A DNA stretch of 50,921 bases from an uncultured Flammeovirgaceae bacterium (GTDB lineage: Bacteria > Bacteroidota > Bacteroidia > Cytophagales > Cyclobacteriaceae): positions 1 to 50,921 of the forward strand of contig CAJWQD010000012.1 in assembly GCA_913045135.1 (NCBI GenBank), read 5' to 3'. Made by a program: the position numbers and the translations under genes. The notes under the pieces are model-generated. The model worked only from the letters and a program-made list of their open reading frames with translations, did not search any database and was not told the DNA's origin. Shown here in pieces: positions 36,275-45,010 of the stretch. The stretch's first letter is position 1. Every line of letters begins with the position of its first letter.

Positions 36275-37972
36275 ATGTCAATAATGAAAAATTATCTAAG
36301 TGGCTTCTTCTTTTTAATTACATCCCTTACACCTTATGCTCAAGATCGAATTACGGGAAAAGATTTTGCCACGAGGTCAGAGATTATTGCTAAAAATGGA
36401 ATGGTGGCTACGAGCCATCCTCTCGCTACACAAATAGGACTTGATATCCTCAAAAAAGGAGGTACTGCAATCGATGCTGCGATTGCCGCTAATGCCGCTT
36501 TGGGGCTTATGGAACCTACTGGATCAGGAATTGGAGGAGACCTTTTCGCTATTATTTGGGATGGGAAAACTAAAACCATTCACGGCCTTAATGCCAGTGG
36601 GCGTTCCCCAAAATCTCTGACTTTAAAATATTTTCAATCACAAAATATAATCAAAATTCCTTCCTTTGGACCATTGCCTGTAAGCGTTCCCGGAGCTGTA
36701 GATGGATGGTTTGAACTTCATAAAAAATTTGGATCACTTCCCATGTCGGATATTTTAGCTCCCGCAATTAATTATGCCGAAAATGGATTCCCTGTGACCG
36801 AATTAATTGCCTACTATATGGCGATAGCAGCCTCAAGATTTGAATCTTATAACTTTCAAAATTTCAAAGATACTTATATGATCAATGGCAAAATTCCGCG
36901 TAAAGGTCAAATTTTCAAAAATCCAGATTTAGCGATGACCTATAGCATCCTCGCTAAAAAGGGTAGAGCAGGTTTTTATGAGGGGAAAATGGCGAAAACT
37001 ATGGCTGATTATGTTCAGGCAAAAGGGGGGTTTTTATCAAAATCAGATTTGGAAGCACATCGTTCAGAATGGGTCAAACCAGTCTCTGTAAACTATAGGG
37101 GTTATGACATATGGGAACTACCTCCAAATGGCCAAGGAATTACTGTACTTCAAATGTTAAATATATTGGAAGGCTATGACTTTGATAAGATCCCTTATGG
37201 AAGTGCAAAACACATTCACCTATTTACTGAAGCCAAAAAACTAGCTTTTGAGGACCGTGCAAAATACTATGCAGATATGGATTTTTATGATGTCCCACTG
37301 AAACAATTGCTTTCAAAAAATTATGCCGAAAAACGTCGGAGTAAAATTGGGTCTAACGCCGGAACATATAAAGCAGGATCAATTAGCAATGGAGAAACGG
37401 TATATCTCACAGTTGCAGATAAGAATGGCACCATGATTTCTTTGATTCAAAGCAATTATCGAGGTATGGGTTCTGGATTAGTTCCTACAAATTTGGGTTT
37501 TATGCTTCAAGATCGAGGAGAGCTTTTTTCTCTACAAAAAGGACATGCAAATACTTATGCTCCCGGGAAAAGGCCCTTTCATACTATTATCCCAGGATTT
37601 ATGACTAAAAATGGTATCCCTCTAATGAGCTTTGGAGTAATGGGTGGCGATTTTCAACCTATGGGACATGTACAAATTGTCATGAATATAGTAGATTTTG
37701 GAATGACTTTACAAGAAGCTGGAGATGCTCCAAGGATAGATCATACTGGGACTTCTACACCAACTGGTTTTGATTCGGTAAATTCAGGAGAAATCAGATT
37801 GGAATCTGGTTTTAATTATGAGTCCATTCGAATACTCATGAACAAAGGTCACAAAGTAGGGTTTGCCTTAGGTACCTATGGAGGGTATCAGGCTATTCTA
37901 TGGGATGATAAAAATAAAGTCTACTTTGGTGCTTCAGAATCACGCAAAGATGGTCAGGCCGCTGGTTATTGA
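36275..37972 (+). CDS. Secreted gamma-glutamyltransferase (glutathione hydrolase family)
   Basis: The gene encodes 565 residues with an N-terminal signal peptide (about 1-24, ending near TPYAQ). The family opening is GMVATSHPLATQIGLDILKKGGTAIDAAIAAN split by the usual glycine turns, then GSGIGGDLFAIIWDG. The autocleavage site that frees the catalytic threonine lies in NGETVYLTVADKNG, followed by QSNYRGMGSGLVPTNLGFMLQDRG. This form matches the YwrD-like group rather than E. coli Ggt (TTHYSVVD). It probably hydrolyses gamma-glutamyl peptides in the periplasm. C-terminal GTYGGYQAI is normal for the small subunit. It may work with the neighbouring amidohydrolase in peptide scavenging. Confidence 0.93.
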   Translation: MSIMKNYLSGFFFLITSLTPYAQDRITGKDFATRSEIIAKNGMVATSHPLATQIGLDILKKGGTAIDAAIAANAALGLMEPTGSGIGGDLFAIIWDGKTKTIHGLNASGRSPKSLTLKYFQSQNIIKIPSFGPLPVSVPGAVDGWFELHKKFGSLPMSDILAPAINYAENGFPVTELIAYYMAIAASRFESYNFQNFKDTYMINGKIPRKGQIFKNPDLAMTYSILAKKGRAGFYEGKMAKTMADYVQAKGGFLSKSDLEAHRSEWVKPVSVNYRGYDIWELPPNGQGITVLQMLNILEGYDFDKIPYGSAKHIHLFTEAKKLAFEDRAKYYADMDFYDVPLKQLLSKNYAEKRRSKIGSNAGTYKAGSISNGETVYLTVADKNGTMISLIQSNYRGMGSGLVPTNLGFMLQDRGELFSLQKGHANTYAPGKRPFHTIIPGFMTKNGIPLMSFGVMGGDFQPMGHVQIVMNIVDFGMTLQEAGDAPRIDHTGTSTPTGFDSVNSGEIRLESGFNYESIRILMNKGHKVGFALGTYGGYQAILWDDKNKVYFGASESRKDGQAAGY

Positions 37973-38037
37973 TCTATTAAAAAAGACAAATACATTGAAA
38001 AAAACTATTCCTATTTTGACCCTAAAATGTAACTGAT

Positions 38038-38730
38038 TTGAATTCTAAAGATATAAGAGTAATCATCCCCGCTCTTAATGAACAAAATGCAATTGGCCAT
38101 GTCATTGAAGAAATTCCAAAAGATTGGATTACGGAAATCATCGTAGTAGACAATGGATCAACGGATCAAACTTTCACAACTGCTCAGGAACTCGGAGTCA
38201 TAGTCTTAAAAGAACCCAAACGTGGCTATGGATGGGCTTGTTTAAAAGCCATAGATCATTTGTCCAACAGTAATCTAAAACCTTATGTCATTGTCTTTAT
38301 TGATGCAGACTACAGCGACTACCCTGCAGAACTTGTGAAATTAGTTGATCCCATCATAAATGGAACGGCTGATATGGTCATAGGCAGCCGTAACTTGGGT
38401 ATTAAGGAACCTGGATCTATGATGCCACAGCAAATATTTGGAAATTGGCTTGCCACCACTTTAATAAGCTATCTTTATGGTACTGATTATACAGACTTAG
38501 GACCTTTCAGAGCCATCAAATATGACGCCTTGATGCAACTGAAAATGAACGATAAAACTTATGGTTGGACAGTGGAAATGCAAATTAAAGCCATAAAAAA
38601 TAAATTGAATATCCAGGAAGTAGCTGTGAATTATCGCAAAAGAATAGGAATATCAAAGGTTTCTGGAACTTTTAAAGGTACAATATTGGCAGGTTATAAA
38701 ATCATAAGCACTATTATAAAATATCTCTAA
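38038..38730 (+). CDS. GT2 glycosyltransferase (dolichol-phosphate-mannose-synthase-like)
   Basis: The gene encodes 230 residues. The start is TTG at 38038; no in-frame ATG exists after the upstream stop, and the product then begins NSKDIRVIIPALNEQ, a typical GT2 N-terminus. Other motifs are EIIVVDNGSTDQT, the metal-binding IDADYSDYP, IGSRN and DLGPFRAIKY with TYGWTVEMQIKA. There is no membrane segment. The enzyme probably transfers a sugar from a nucleotide donor to a lipid phosphate or similar acceptor. The next gene starts at the base after its stop, so it heads a five-gene glycan operon. Confidence 0.92.
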   Translation: MNSKDIRVIIPALNEQNAIGHVIEEIPKDWITEIIVVDNGSTDQTFTTAQELGVIVLKEPKRGYGWACLKAIDHLSNSNLKPYVIVFIDADYSDYPAELVKLVDPIINGTADMVIGSRNLGIKEPGSMMPQQIFGNWLATTLISYLYGTDYTDLGPFRAIKYDALMQLKMNDKTYGWTVEMQIKAIKNKLNIQEVAVNYRKRIGISKVSGTFKGTILAGYKIISTIIKYL

Positions 38731-40188
38731 ATGGAGTGGTTTATATTAATACTTTATTTTTTTTCTATGTCCATAGTTTGCTTATTTAGTTTGGTTCAAT
38801 TGAACCTGACTTGGCATTACGCGAGAAAAGAGAATCCAGCTCTTTTGAATTATGAACCCTCATACCTACCCTTTATAACCCTTCAGCTCCCTTTATACAA
38901 TGAGAAATATGTCATAAACAGACTGTTAGATGCCGTTACTTCCCTGGATTACCCTTACACACATCTTGAGATTCAAATTCTCGACGACTCTATTGACGAG
39001 ACCGTAACTATGATCGATGCGCGCCTTAACTCAATTAAAAATAAGGGTATTAACATTGTTCATTTAAGAAGAAAAGATAGAATAGGCTACAAGGCAGGTG
39101 CTTTGCAACATGGATTAATGCTTTCCAAAGGTGAATTCATTGCTATATTTGATGCTGACTTTATACCTCAAAAAAAATTTTTAAAAACAGTTATACCTTA
39201 TTTTAAAAATGATCAAACAGCAATGGTACAAACACGCTGGAGTCACCTGAATGAAAATTTCAACTTGCTCACCCAAATGCAGGCCTTTGGTCTCAATGCT
39301 CATTTTTCCATTGAGCAGTCAGGAAGGAGAAAAGCCAATAGCTTTATAAATTTTAATGGAACGGCAGGCATCTGGAGAAAAAAAAGTATCTTAGACGCTG
39401 GTGGGTGGCAACATGACACCCTTACTGAAGATCTTGACCTTAGCTATCGTGCACAGTTAAATGGATGGAAATTCGAATACCTTGAATCCGTAGAAAGTCC
39501 AGCTGAACTCCCCATCACTTTACAGGCTGTAAAAACCCAACAATTTAGATGGAATAAGGGAACTGCTGAAACAATAAGGAAAAACATGGGTAAAGTAATT
39601 AGATCAGATGTGAAGTTTAATCATAAGCTTAGAGCCATTTCCCATCTTTTAAATAGTACCGTTTTTCTATTTATTTTTACAGCCGCACTGGTCTCGGTAC
39701 CCCTTATTTTTATAAAAAATGAATATCCTCAACTAAAAACAATTTTTGATTTAGGTCTTATCTTTTTAGTGGGTTTTATCTCCATTAGTATTTTCTACTG
39801 GTTCGCCATTCGAGCATTTCAAAAAAAACCTTTATCCTATTTTTGTATCTATTTCCCGTTGTATCTTACTTTTTCACTTAGCCTTTCACTTCACAACTCA
39901 CTAGCCCTCTTGGAGGGGTTTCTTAATATAAAAACAGACTTTGTCAGAACTCCAAAATTTGGTATTCAGAAAAATACAGATAATTGGAAAAGCAATAGCT
40001 ATGTTAAACCAAAAATCAGCTTTCTCAATTTTATAGAAGGCCTATGCATGCTTTATTTCGCTTGGGGTTTAGACCTAAGCTTTACCTTTGAAGATTATGG
40101 GTTTTTACCTTTCCATGCAATGCTCACTCTCGGTTTTGGCTATCTGTTTTTTAATGCAATCATAAATAGTTTAAAAAATGTCGCTTAA
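38731..40188 (+). CDS. Membrane GT2 glycosyltransferase (cellulose-synthase-like)
   Basis: The gene encodes 485 residues. One N-terminal membrane segment is followed by a GT2 domain with PFITLQLPLYNE, the sugar-binding D of ILDDS, the DXD motif IFDADF, TEDLDLSYRAQLNGW and the processive-type QQFRWNKGTAE (QxxRW). Three to four membrane helices follow from about residue 310. This layout belongs to processive or glucomannan/cellulose-synthase-like transferases, which push a polysaccharide through the inner membrane. The product is unknown. It starts directly at the GT2 stop and overlaps the next gene by 11 bases. Confidence 0.93.
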   Translation: MEWFILILYFFSMSIVCLFSLVQLNLTWHYARKENPALLNYEPSYLPFITLQLPLYNEKYVINRLLDAVTSLDYPYTHLEIQILDDSIDETVTMIDARLNSIKNKGINIVHLRRKDRIGYKAGALQHGLMLSKGEFIAIFDADFIPQKKFLKTVIPYFKNDQTAMVQTRWSHLNENFNLLTQMQAFGLNAHFSIEQSGRRKANSFINFNGTAGIWRKKSILDAGGWQHDTLTEDLDLSYRAQLNGWKFEYLESVESPAELPITLQAVKTQQFRWNKGTAETIRKNMGKVIRSDVKFNHKLRAISHLLNSTVFLFIFTAALVSVPLIFIKNEYPQLKTIFDLGLIFLVGFISISIFYWFAIRAFQKKPLSYFCIYFPLYLTFSLSLSLHNSLALLEGFLNIKTDFVRTPKFGIQKNTDNWKSNSYVKPKISFLNFIEGLCMLYFAWGLDLSFTFEDYGFLPFHAMLTLGFGYLFFNAIINSLKNVA

Positions 40189-41467
40189 GAAGGTTTTTAA
40201 ACTTCTGCCCCTGATGTACTTAATATTTGTTCTTTCTATTTTCATTCTAGCAACCGCATTGAATAGATCAGATGCGATTGGATTATTCATTCTCTTCAAT
40301 ATATCTTTTTTTGCTTATACATGGATTTGTAAATTTGAATATTCATTCAAATCGATATTGGTCTTAGGCATAATTGTACGATGCTTACTTTTTTATGACT
40401 TACCCAATTTATCAGATGACTTCTATCGATTTTTTTGGGATGGGGCTTTGATTCACGAGGGTATCAATCCTTATTCTTTATTACCAACGCAGGTAACTGA
40501 ACTGGATCTCCCAAAATTTTCTCATAAGGCGTTGGCACAGTTAAATTCCAGTAGTTACGCCACGGTTTATCCACCTTTCAATCAGTTCTTTTTTTGGCTA
40601 TCTACTTTTACAGTTCAGCCTCTTTTGTCCGTAGGAATATTGAGAATTTTCCTGTTTTTAACAGATATCTCCTCAACCTTCTTGATATATAAATTAAGAC
40701 CCAGAACAACCCTATCAAGCTGGTTCTTCTTAAATCCTTTGCTCATTATTGAAGGGGTAGGCAACATACATTTCGAATCTATGATGATTTTCTTTCTACT
40801 GCTTGCCCTATATTTTGTTTCAAAAAATAAATTTGTAAAGGCTGGATTCGCTTGGGGTTTGACTTTCGCCACAAAATTTATCCCACTCCTCTTTTTACCT
40901 GCCCTGGTGTTTTATTATAAACGGAAGTTTAGCTGGGTATTAATCAGCATTGCGCTTTTGGTATTCAGTATTACCCTTATACCCATGTTAACCAATCAGT
41001 TCTCGGAAAAAACATTCACTAGTTTAAAACTCTACTTCCAGCATTTTGAATTTAATGCCAGTATTTACTTCATTTTGAGAGCCTTCGGTTTTTGGTTTAA
41101 AGGATATAATATTATTGAAACTTTAGGACCCTGTATGGCATTCGTGACTTTATTTTTAATCTCCTTCGGAGCTATTTTCCTTTATTACTCTAAAAAATCG
41201 CTGGAAACTGCTTTACTTTATTCACTGACAATTTACCTACTCATGAGTACGACCATTCATCCATGGTACATATTAACTTTGGTCCCATTAGGATTGCTGA
41301 GTGGTCACTGGTATCCTGTTATTTGGAGTTTTACCGTGTTTTGGAGCTATTTTGGATATGATAGTGCAGGATACGATTTACCAATCTGGTGGATATTAAG
41401 TGAATATATCATTTTATTTGGTGCTATAGGAGTTGAATTAAAGAAAAAATATGCGGCCCTTATATAG
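40178..41467 (+). CDS. Polytopic membrane glycosyltransferase-like protein
   Basis: The gene encodes 429 residues with about 11-12 hydrophobic segments. A periplasmic loop after the first helices has LSDDFYRFFWDG and GINPYS, a D-D-x-R-x-x-W-D type motif found in C-type (lipid-linked sugar) transferases such as mannosyltransferases of the GT87/GT39-like group. WFFLNPLLIIEGVGNIHFESMM and HPWYILTLVPLGL are also typical. It probably uses a polyprenyl-phosphate sugar, which the upstream GT2 enzyme could make. It overlaps its neighbours on both sides by 11 and 17 bases, so it is co-translated in the glycan operon. Confidence 0.88.
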   Translation: MSLKKVFKLLPLMYLIFVLSIFILATALNRSDAIGLFILFNISFFAYTWICKFEYSFKSILVLGIIVRCLLFYDLPNLSDDFYRFFWDGALIHEGINPYSLLPTQVTELDLPKFSHKALAQLNSSSYATVYPPFNQFFFWLSTFTVQPLLSVGILRIFLFLTDISSTFLIYKLRPRTTLSSWFFLNPLLIIEGVGNIHFESMMIFFLLLALYFVSKNKFVKAGFAWGLTFATKFIPLLFLPALVFYYKRKFSWVLISIALLVFSITLIPMLTNQFSEKTFTSLKLYFQHFEFNASIYFILRAFGFWFKGYNIIETLGPCMAFVTLFLISFGAIFLYYSKKSLETALLYSLTIYLLMSTTIHPWYILTLVPLGLLSGHWYPVIWSFTVFWSYFGYDSAGYDLPIWWILSEYIILFGAIGVELKKKYAALI

Positions 41468-41945
41468 TGTTTTGTTTTTTATGAGTTTGTTACTTGGATG
41501 TCAAACTAAAAGATTTAATGATTTAATTTCCATTTTTTACAAGAATACAGTCCCACTTGTGAAAACTGAGGAAGTGATTCAGAAAATGCAATATCAACAA
41601 CCAATCTTGTTAGATACCCGCACCCGCAGTGAATTTTCAGTTAGTCATCTCCCTGGAGCGCAGTTTATTGAATATGATGACTTCAAACCTGCAGATGTAG
41701 CGCATATTCCAAAGAATAAAGAAATCATTGTATATTGTTCAGTGGGTTATCGCAGTGAGCGTGTAGGCGAGAAACTGCTGGAAATGGGATATACAAAGGT
41801 CTACAACTTATATGGAGGAATCTTTGATTGGAAAAATCAATCACAAATTGTAGTAAATAAGTTAAATTTACCCACTGATAGCGTTCATACCTTCAACAAA
41901 GTATGGTCTATATGGTTGCACAAAGGAATTAGGGTTTATGAGTAA
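41451..41945 (+). CDS. Rhodanese-domain lipoprotein
   Basis: The gene encodes 164 residues. A lipoprotein signal ends in LLLGC (Cys17), so the mature protein would be anchored in the membrane envelope. A rhodanese domain occupies about residues 40-130: ILLDTRTRSEFSVSHLPGAQ, the active-site loop YCSVGYRSERVGEKL with an intact Cys, and YNLYGGIFDW. Rhodaneses move sulfane sulfur or act as thiol redox proteins; in this place the substrate is unknown. It overlaps the glycosyltransferase before it by 17 bases and the DUF2064 gene after it by 8. Confidence 0.92.
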   Translation: MRPLYSVLFFMSLLLGCQTKRFNDLISIFYKNTVPLVKTEEVIQKMQYQQPILLDTRTRSEFSVSHLPGAQFIEYDDFKPADVAHIPKNKEIIVYCSVGYRSERVGEKLLEMGYTKVYNLYGGIFDWKNQSQIVVNKLNLPTDSVHTFNKVWSIWLHKGIRVYE

Positions 41946-42591
41946 AGAAGTATTATCCATTTTTGTTAAGAATTTAATTCCAGGAACTGTTAAAAAAAGA
42001 TTGGCCAAAGATTTGGGAATAGACTTAGCCATTGAAATCTACAAAGAATTGGTGGGAATTACAGCTGAAACCACAGATATTCTTGAAATTAACAAATGTG
42101 TTTATTATTCTGATTACATCGAGTCAAATGATCAATTTGATGATGCAAAATATCAAAAGCATATCCAAGAAGGTAAAGATTTAGGACAACGAATGCAAAA
42201 TTGTTTTTACGATGCATTTGAATTAGACTTTGATAAAATGATCCTCATCGGGAGTGATACACCCGACATTACTGATCAAATTATCTCCCAAGGTTTTGCA
42301 GAACTAGATAAACATGATATTATCATTGGTCCAGCCCAGGATGGAGGCTTTTATTTGATTGGAATGAAAAAACCTCATGAAAATTTACTCAATAAACGAA
42401 CCTATGGTCATGAAAAGGTTTTAAATGAACTTTTGGATGAAATTGAGAATAGGAATCTTTCTGTTTTTAAATTACCAACCCTTATAGATATTGACGTCAA
42501 GGATGATTTAAAAAAAGCAGGGATTGAAATAGTTTTTGAGGATGAAGATGATTTCGAGGAAAACATTGGCAACAAACATAAGCCTACATGA
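41938..42591 (+). CDS. DUF2064/TIGR04282 family glycosyltransferase
   Basis: The gene encodes 217 residues. The N-terminal FVKNLIPGTVKKRLAKDLG and the central MILIGSDTPDIT ... IGPAQDGGFYLIGMKK are the family marks; the fold is GT-A, related to nucleotidyltransferases, and the D in GSDTPD likely binds metal. It is usually found with GT2 enzymes as here, where it ends a five-gene unit. The end of the protein is acidic (FEDEDDFEENIG). Its sugar and acceptor are not known. The start overlaps the rhodanese gene by 8 bases. Confidence 0.9.
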   Translation: MSKEVLSIFVKNLIPGTVKKRLAKDLGIDLAIEIYKELVGITAETTDILEINKCVYYSDYIESNDQFDDAKYQKHIQEGKDLGQRMQNCFYDAFELDFDKMILIGSDTPDITDQIISQGFAELDKHDIIIGPAQDGGFYLIGMKKPHENLLNKRTYGHEKVLNELLDEIENRNLSVFKLPTLIDIDVKDDLKKAGIEIVFEDEDDFEENIGNKHKPT

Positions 42592-42664
42592 ACCTCTAGT
42601 TATTTTTTTGGCATCGATATTCCGTACAGAAAGGCATGAAGTTGTTCATTTTAACTGATTTACA

Positions 42665-43198
42665 TTGGATTATTTATCTATCAAGGCATTGCATATCATA
42701 TTTGTAATTACCTGGTTTGCCGGACTGTTTTATATCCCTCGAATATTTATTTACCAGACCGAAGCATTATCAAAACCCGAACCTGAGAAGTCTATTCTAC
42801 AAGCCCAATTAGCTCTTATGGCTAAACGTTTATGGTATATCATCACTTGGCCTTCTGCTCTAATTACTGCACTTGTGGCAAGTATATTACTTTATCTACA
42901 ACCACAATGGATTTTTCTGCCATTTATGCAGATAAAATTAATTCTGGTGGGTTTGCTTTACGGCTACCATTTTAGTCTTCACTATATTTTTAAACTTTTG
43001 CAATTAGGAGTGGTTAAATACAGCTCAATGCAATTACGCATTTGGAATGAAGTATCCACTCTTATTTTAATCTCAGTTGTCTTCCTCATTGTAAAGAAAG
43101 ATCAATTAAGCTGGATAAGCGGCGTTTTGGGAATTTTTGCTCTAATAATATTGTTTTTAAGTGGTATTAAGCTCTATAAATATATTCGTACAAAATAA
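42665..43198 (+). CDS. hemJ: HemJ-family (UPF0093) protoporphyrinogen oxidase
   Basis: The gene encodes 177 residues and four to five membrane helices. The N-terminus, ALHIIFVITWFAGLFYIPRIFIY, split here as IKALHIIFVITWFAG and LFYIPRIFIY, carries the conserved His and Trp of the family. A second conserved part is LWYIITWPSALIT. HemJ oxidises protoporphyrinogen IX to protoporphyrin in haem synthesis. The start is TTG at 42665, the only start codon that keeps the usual short N-terminus. The gene is followed without gap by SCO1 and then cytochrome c, so the unit serves haem-copper respiration. Confidence 0.9.
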   Translation: MDYLSIKALHIIFVITWFAGLFYIPRIFIYQTEALSKPEPEKSILQAQLALMAKRLWYIITWPSALITALVASILLYLQPQWIFLPFMQIKLILVGLLYGYHFSLHYIFKLLQLGVVKYSSMQLRIWNEVSTLILISVVFLIVKKDQLSWISGVLGIFALIILFLSGIKLYKYIRTK

Positions 43199-43842
43199 TG
43201 AAAAAGTATATCACAATAGGCTGTTTATTTTTGTTAATTGGAGCCTGCCAAGAAACCAAATCCAATTTTGAATTACCCATTTTAGGACGTACTAAAATCA
43301 TCAGCAAAGAGGTGAATGGCATAATTACTAAGGATACGATTTCTCATCGTATTGCTGACTTTAGTTTCGTTAACCAGGACAGTACAACAGTAACCAATTC
43401 CTCTTTTAAAGATAAAATCTATGTTGCTGATTTTTTCTTCATCAATTGTCCTTCAATTTGTCCAGAAATGAGCAAACAAATGTATCGAATTTATGAAAAA
43501 TTCTTAGAAAACGATCATGTTCGTTTACTTTCCCATACTATCGATCCAGAATATGATACAGTAGCCGCACTAGCTAATTATGCACGCTTACTTGGAGTTA
43601 ATAGCGAAAAATGGCAATTCGTTACAGGTGATAAGCAACAAATTTACGATATTGGTGAGACCAGTTACATGGTTGTCGCCAATGAAGATGATAAGGCTCC
43701 TGGCGGTTTCATTCACAGTGGCGCTTTTTTACTGATCGATAAGGAGCGTCAGGTACGTGGAGTTTATGATGGAACCGTCACTAGTCAAGTGGACTTACTT
43801 ATGAGAGACATTAATAAGCTACTAACCAGCTATGAACCATAA
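43198..43842 (+). CDS. SCO1/SenC-family copper-binding lipoprotein
   Basis: The gene encodes 214 residues. A lipoprotein signal ends in LIGAC (Cys16). The thioredoxin-like fold holds the copper ligands: CPSIC in FFINCPSICPEMS (CxxxC) and His in PGGFIHSGAFLLID. Related motifs are HTIDPEYDTVAALANYA and VRGVYDGT. SCO proteins deliver copper to the CuA site of cytochrome c oxidase or reduce its cysteines. It overlaps hemJ by 1 base and the cytochrome gene by 11 bases, so these form one operon. Confidence 0.95.
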   Translation: MKKYITIGCLFLLIGACQETKSNFELPILGRTKIISKEVNGIITKDTISHRIADFSFVNQDSTTVTNSSFKDKIYVADFFFINCPSICPEMSKQMYRIYEKFLENDHVRLLSHTIDPEYDTVAALANYARLLGVNSEKWQFVTGDKQQIYDIGETSYMVVANEDDKAPGGFIHSGAFLLIDKERQVRGVYDGTVTSQVDLLMRDINKLLTSYEP

Positions 43843-44290
43843 TTATTTGTTCTTCTTTTTCCTTTATTTTTTAATAGTAAGTTGTAACTCTTATCAAAAA
43901 CCCGCAGAGAGCTATTTGCCTGAAAATCTCTATGAAGTTTCCCAGACAAAATTTATACAGTATCTCATACAGGGCAAAATTCTATATATTTCTAAATGTT
44001 CTCATTGCCATCAACATTCGGGAGAGGGATTTAGGAAATTATATCCAGGACTTATTAAGTCTACCACCTTGATGAATGATATAGGACCTGCAGCTTGTAT
44101 TATAAAATACGGCACAAAAGGGATGGAAAGAGTCCCAAATCTTAGTATTTCAATGCCCGCACAGGCCGAACTAAGCAATTTAGAAATAGCTGAAATTCTT
44201 ACCTACATTGGCAATAGCTGGGGCAACCAAATGGGATTTATTTCCGTCAATAATGTGGAAAAAAATTTAGTTAATTGCACTTCGCACTAA
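43832..44290 (+). CDS. Lipoprotein c-type cytochrome
   Basis: The gene encodes 152 residues. A lipoprotein signal ends in LIVSC (Cys18). The haem-binding CxxCH is CSHCH in ISKCSHCHQHSGEGF, and the second axial ligand is probably the Met in SISMPAQAELS, followed by the typical helix LEIAEILTYIGN. It is a small class I cytochrome that could carry electrons in the periplasm. It overlaps SCO1 by 11 bases. Its end runs 24 bases into the convergent lipoprotein gene. Confidence 0.93.
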   Translation: MNHNYLFFFFLYFLIVSCNSYQKPAESYLPENLYEVSQTKFIQYLIQGKILYISKCSHCHQHSGEGFRKLYPGLIKSTTLMNDIGPAACIIKYGTKGMERVPNLSISMPAQAELSNLEIAEILTYIGNSWGNQMGFISVNNVEKNLVNCTSH

Positions 44291-44668
44291 TTTCTCACCC
44301 TGTAAAATACCTGCATTCATTAACTCCTTGACTTGATATAATTCCATTTTTTGAACCAATAAATATTCTTTTTTTTCTAGATCACTTCCTTGAAAATTAC
44401 TATTAAAATCCCGCATCCAAATCATCATGGCCTCATTGGCACTTGATAAAATCTCGGCTTGTCTAATTAATTCTGAAGAGTCAGGATATGTCAGTGCAGT
44501 CGATCTGAATTGCTTTTCTAAATCGCGAATCTTTCCCATTTTAGGCATGATTTCATCATGGACATCCATAATTTCTTTAAACAAAAAATCTATTTCATTC
44601 CCTGATTTTACTGAACAACCACATATAAATGTCCACAATAACAAATAACTCCACTTCAATTTTATCAT
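44267..44668 (-). CDS. Small lipoprotein of unknown function
   Basis: The gene encodes 133 residues. A lipoprotein signal with FICGC (Cys18) precedes a mainly helical chain with the segments EIMDVHDEIMPKMGKI and NEAMMIWMRDF, both amphipathic and Met-rich. I do not recognise an enzymatic domain. A lipoprotein of this type next to SCO1 and cytochrome c genes is something I recall in other Bacteroidota, so a respiratory or copper link is possible but not shown. Its 3' end overlaps the cytochrome gene by 24 bases in convergent orientation. Confidence 0.8.
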   Translation of the reverse strand: MIKLKWSYLLLWTFICGCSVKSGNEIDFLFKEIMDVHDEIMPKMGKIRDLEKQFRSTALTYPDSSELIRQAEILSSANEAMMIWMRDFNSNFQGSDLEKKEYLLVQKMELYQVKELMNAGILQGEKLVRSAIN

Positions 44669-45010
44669 TTTTTAAAATATTTAACTATTCACAAAAATAA
44701 ACTTCAATTAATAGAAACAATTTTTATTTAAAAAATTCCATCTGATTTTCACTAACAATGTTGTTTTAAACTATTATGCTATTTGGTGCCAGCTGTATTG
44801 AGTATTTAATTGCGAATAGATCATTCCAAAAGAATGAAAATTTTATTTAAATACGATACTTATTTGCTTTTTTTAACCATTTAAATTGAAAAATATTGAG
44901 TTTAATGTTCATTTCGTAGTGATCTGGTTTATATTTCGGGGAAATTTAGTTTTAATAAGTTAAACCTTAGACCAAAAAAACAAACGCTGTCCGATTTTAA
45001 TCTTGTTTAA
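44669..45010. other. 342-base divergent gap
   Basis: This gap lies between the minus-strand lipoprotein and the plus-strand antiporter and should hold both promoters. A TATATTTC at about 44931 is one base off the Bacteroidota -7 box for the antiporter but lacks a good -33 partner. No gene or repeat was seen. Confidence 0.55.
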
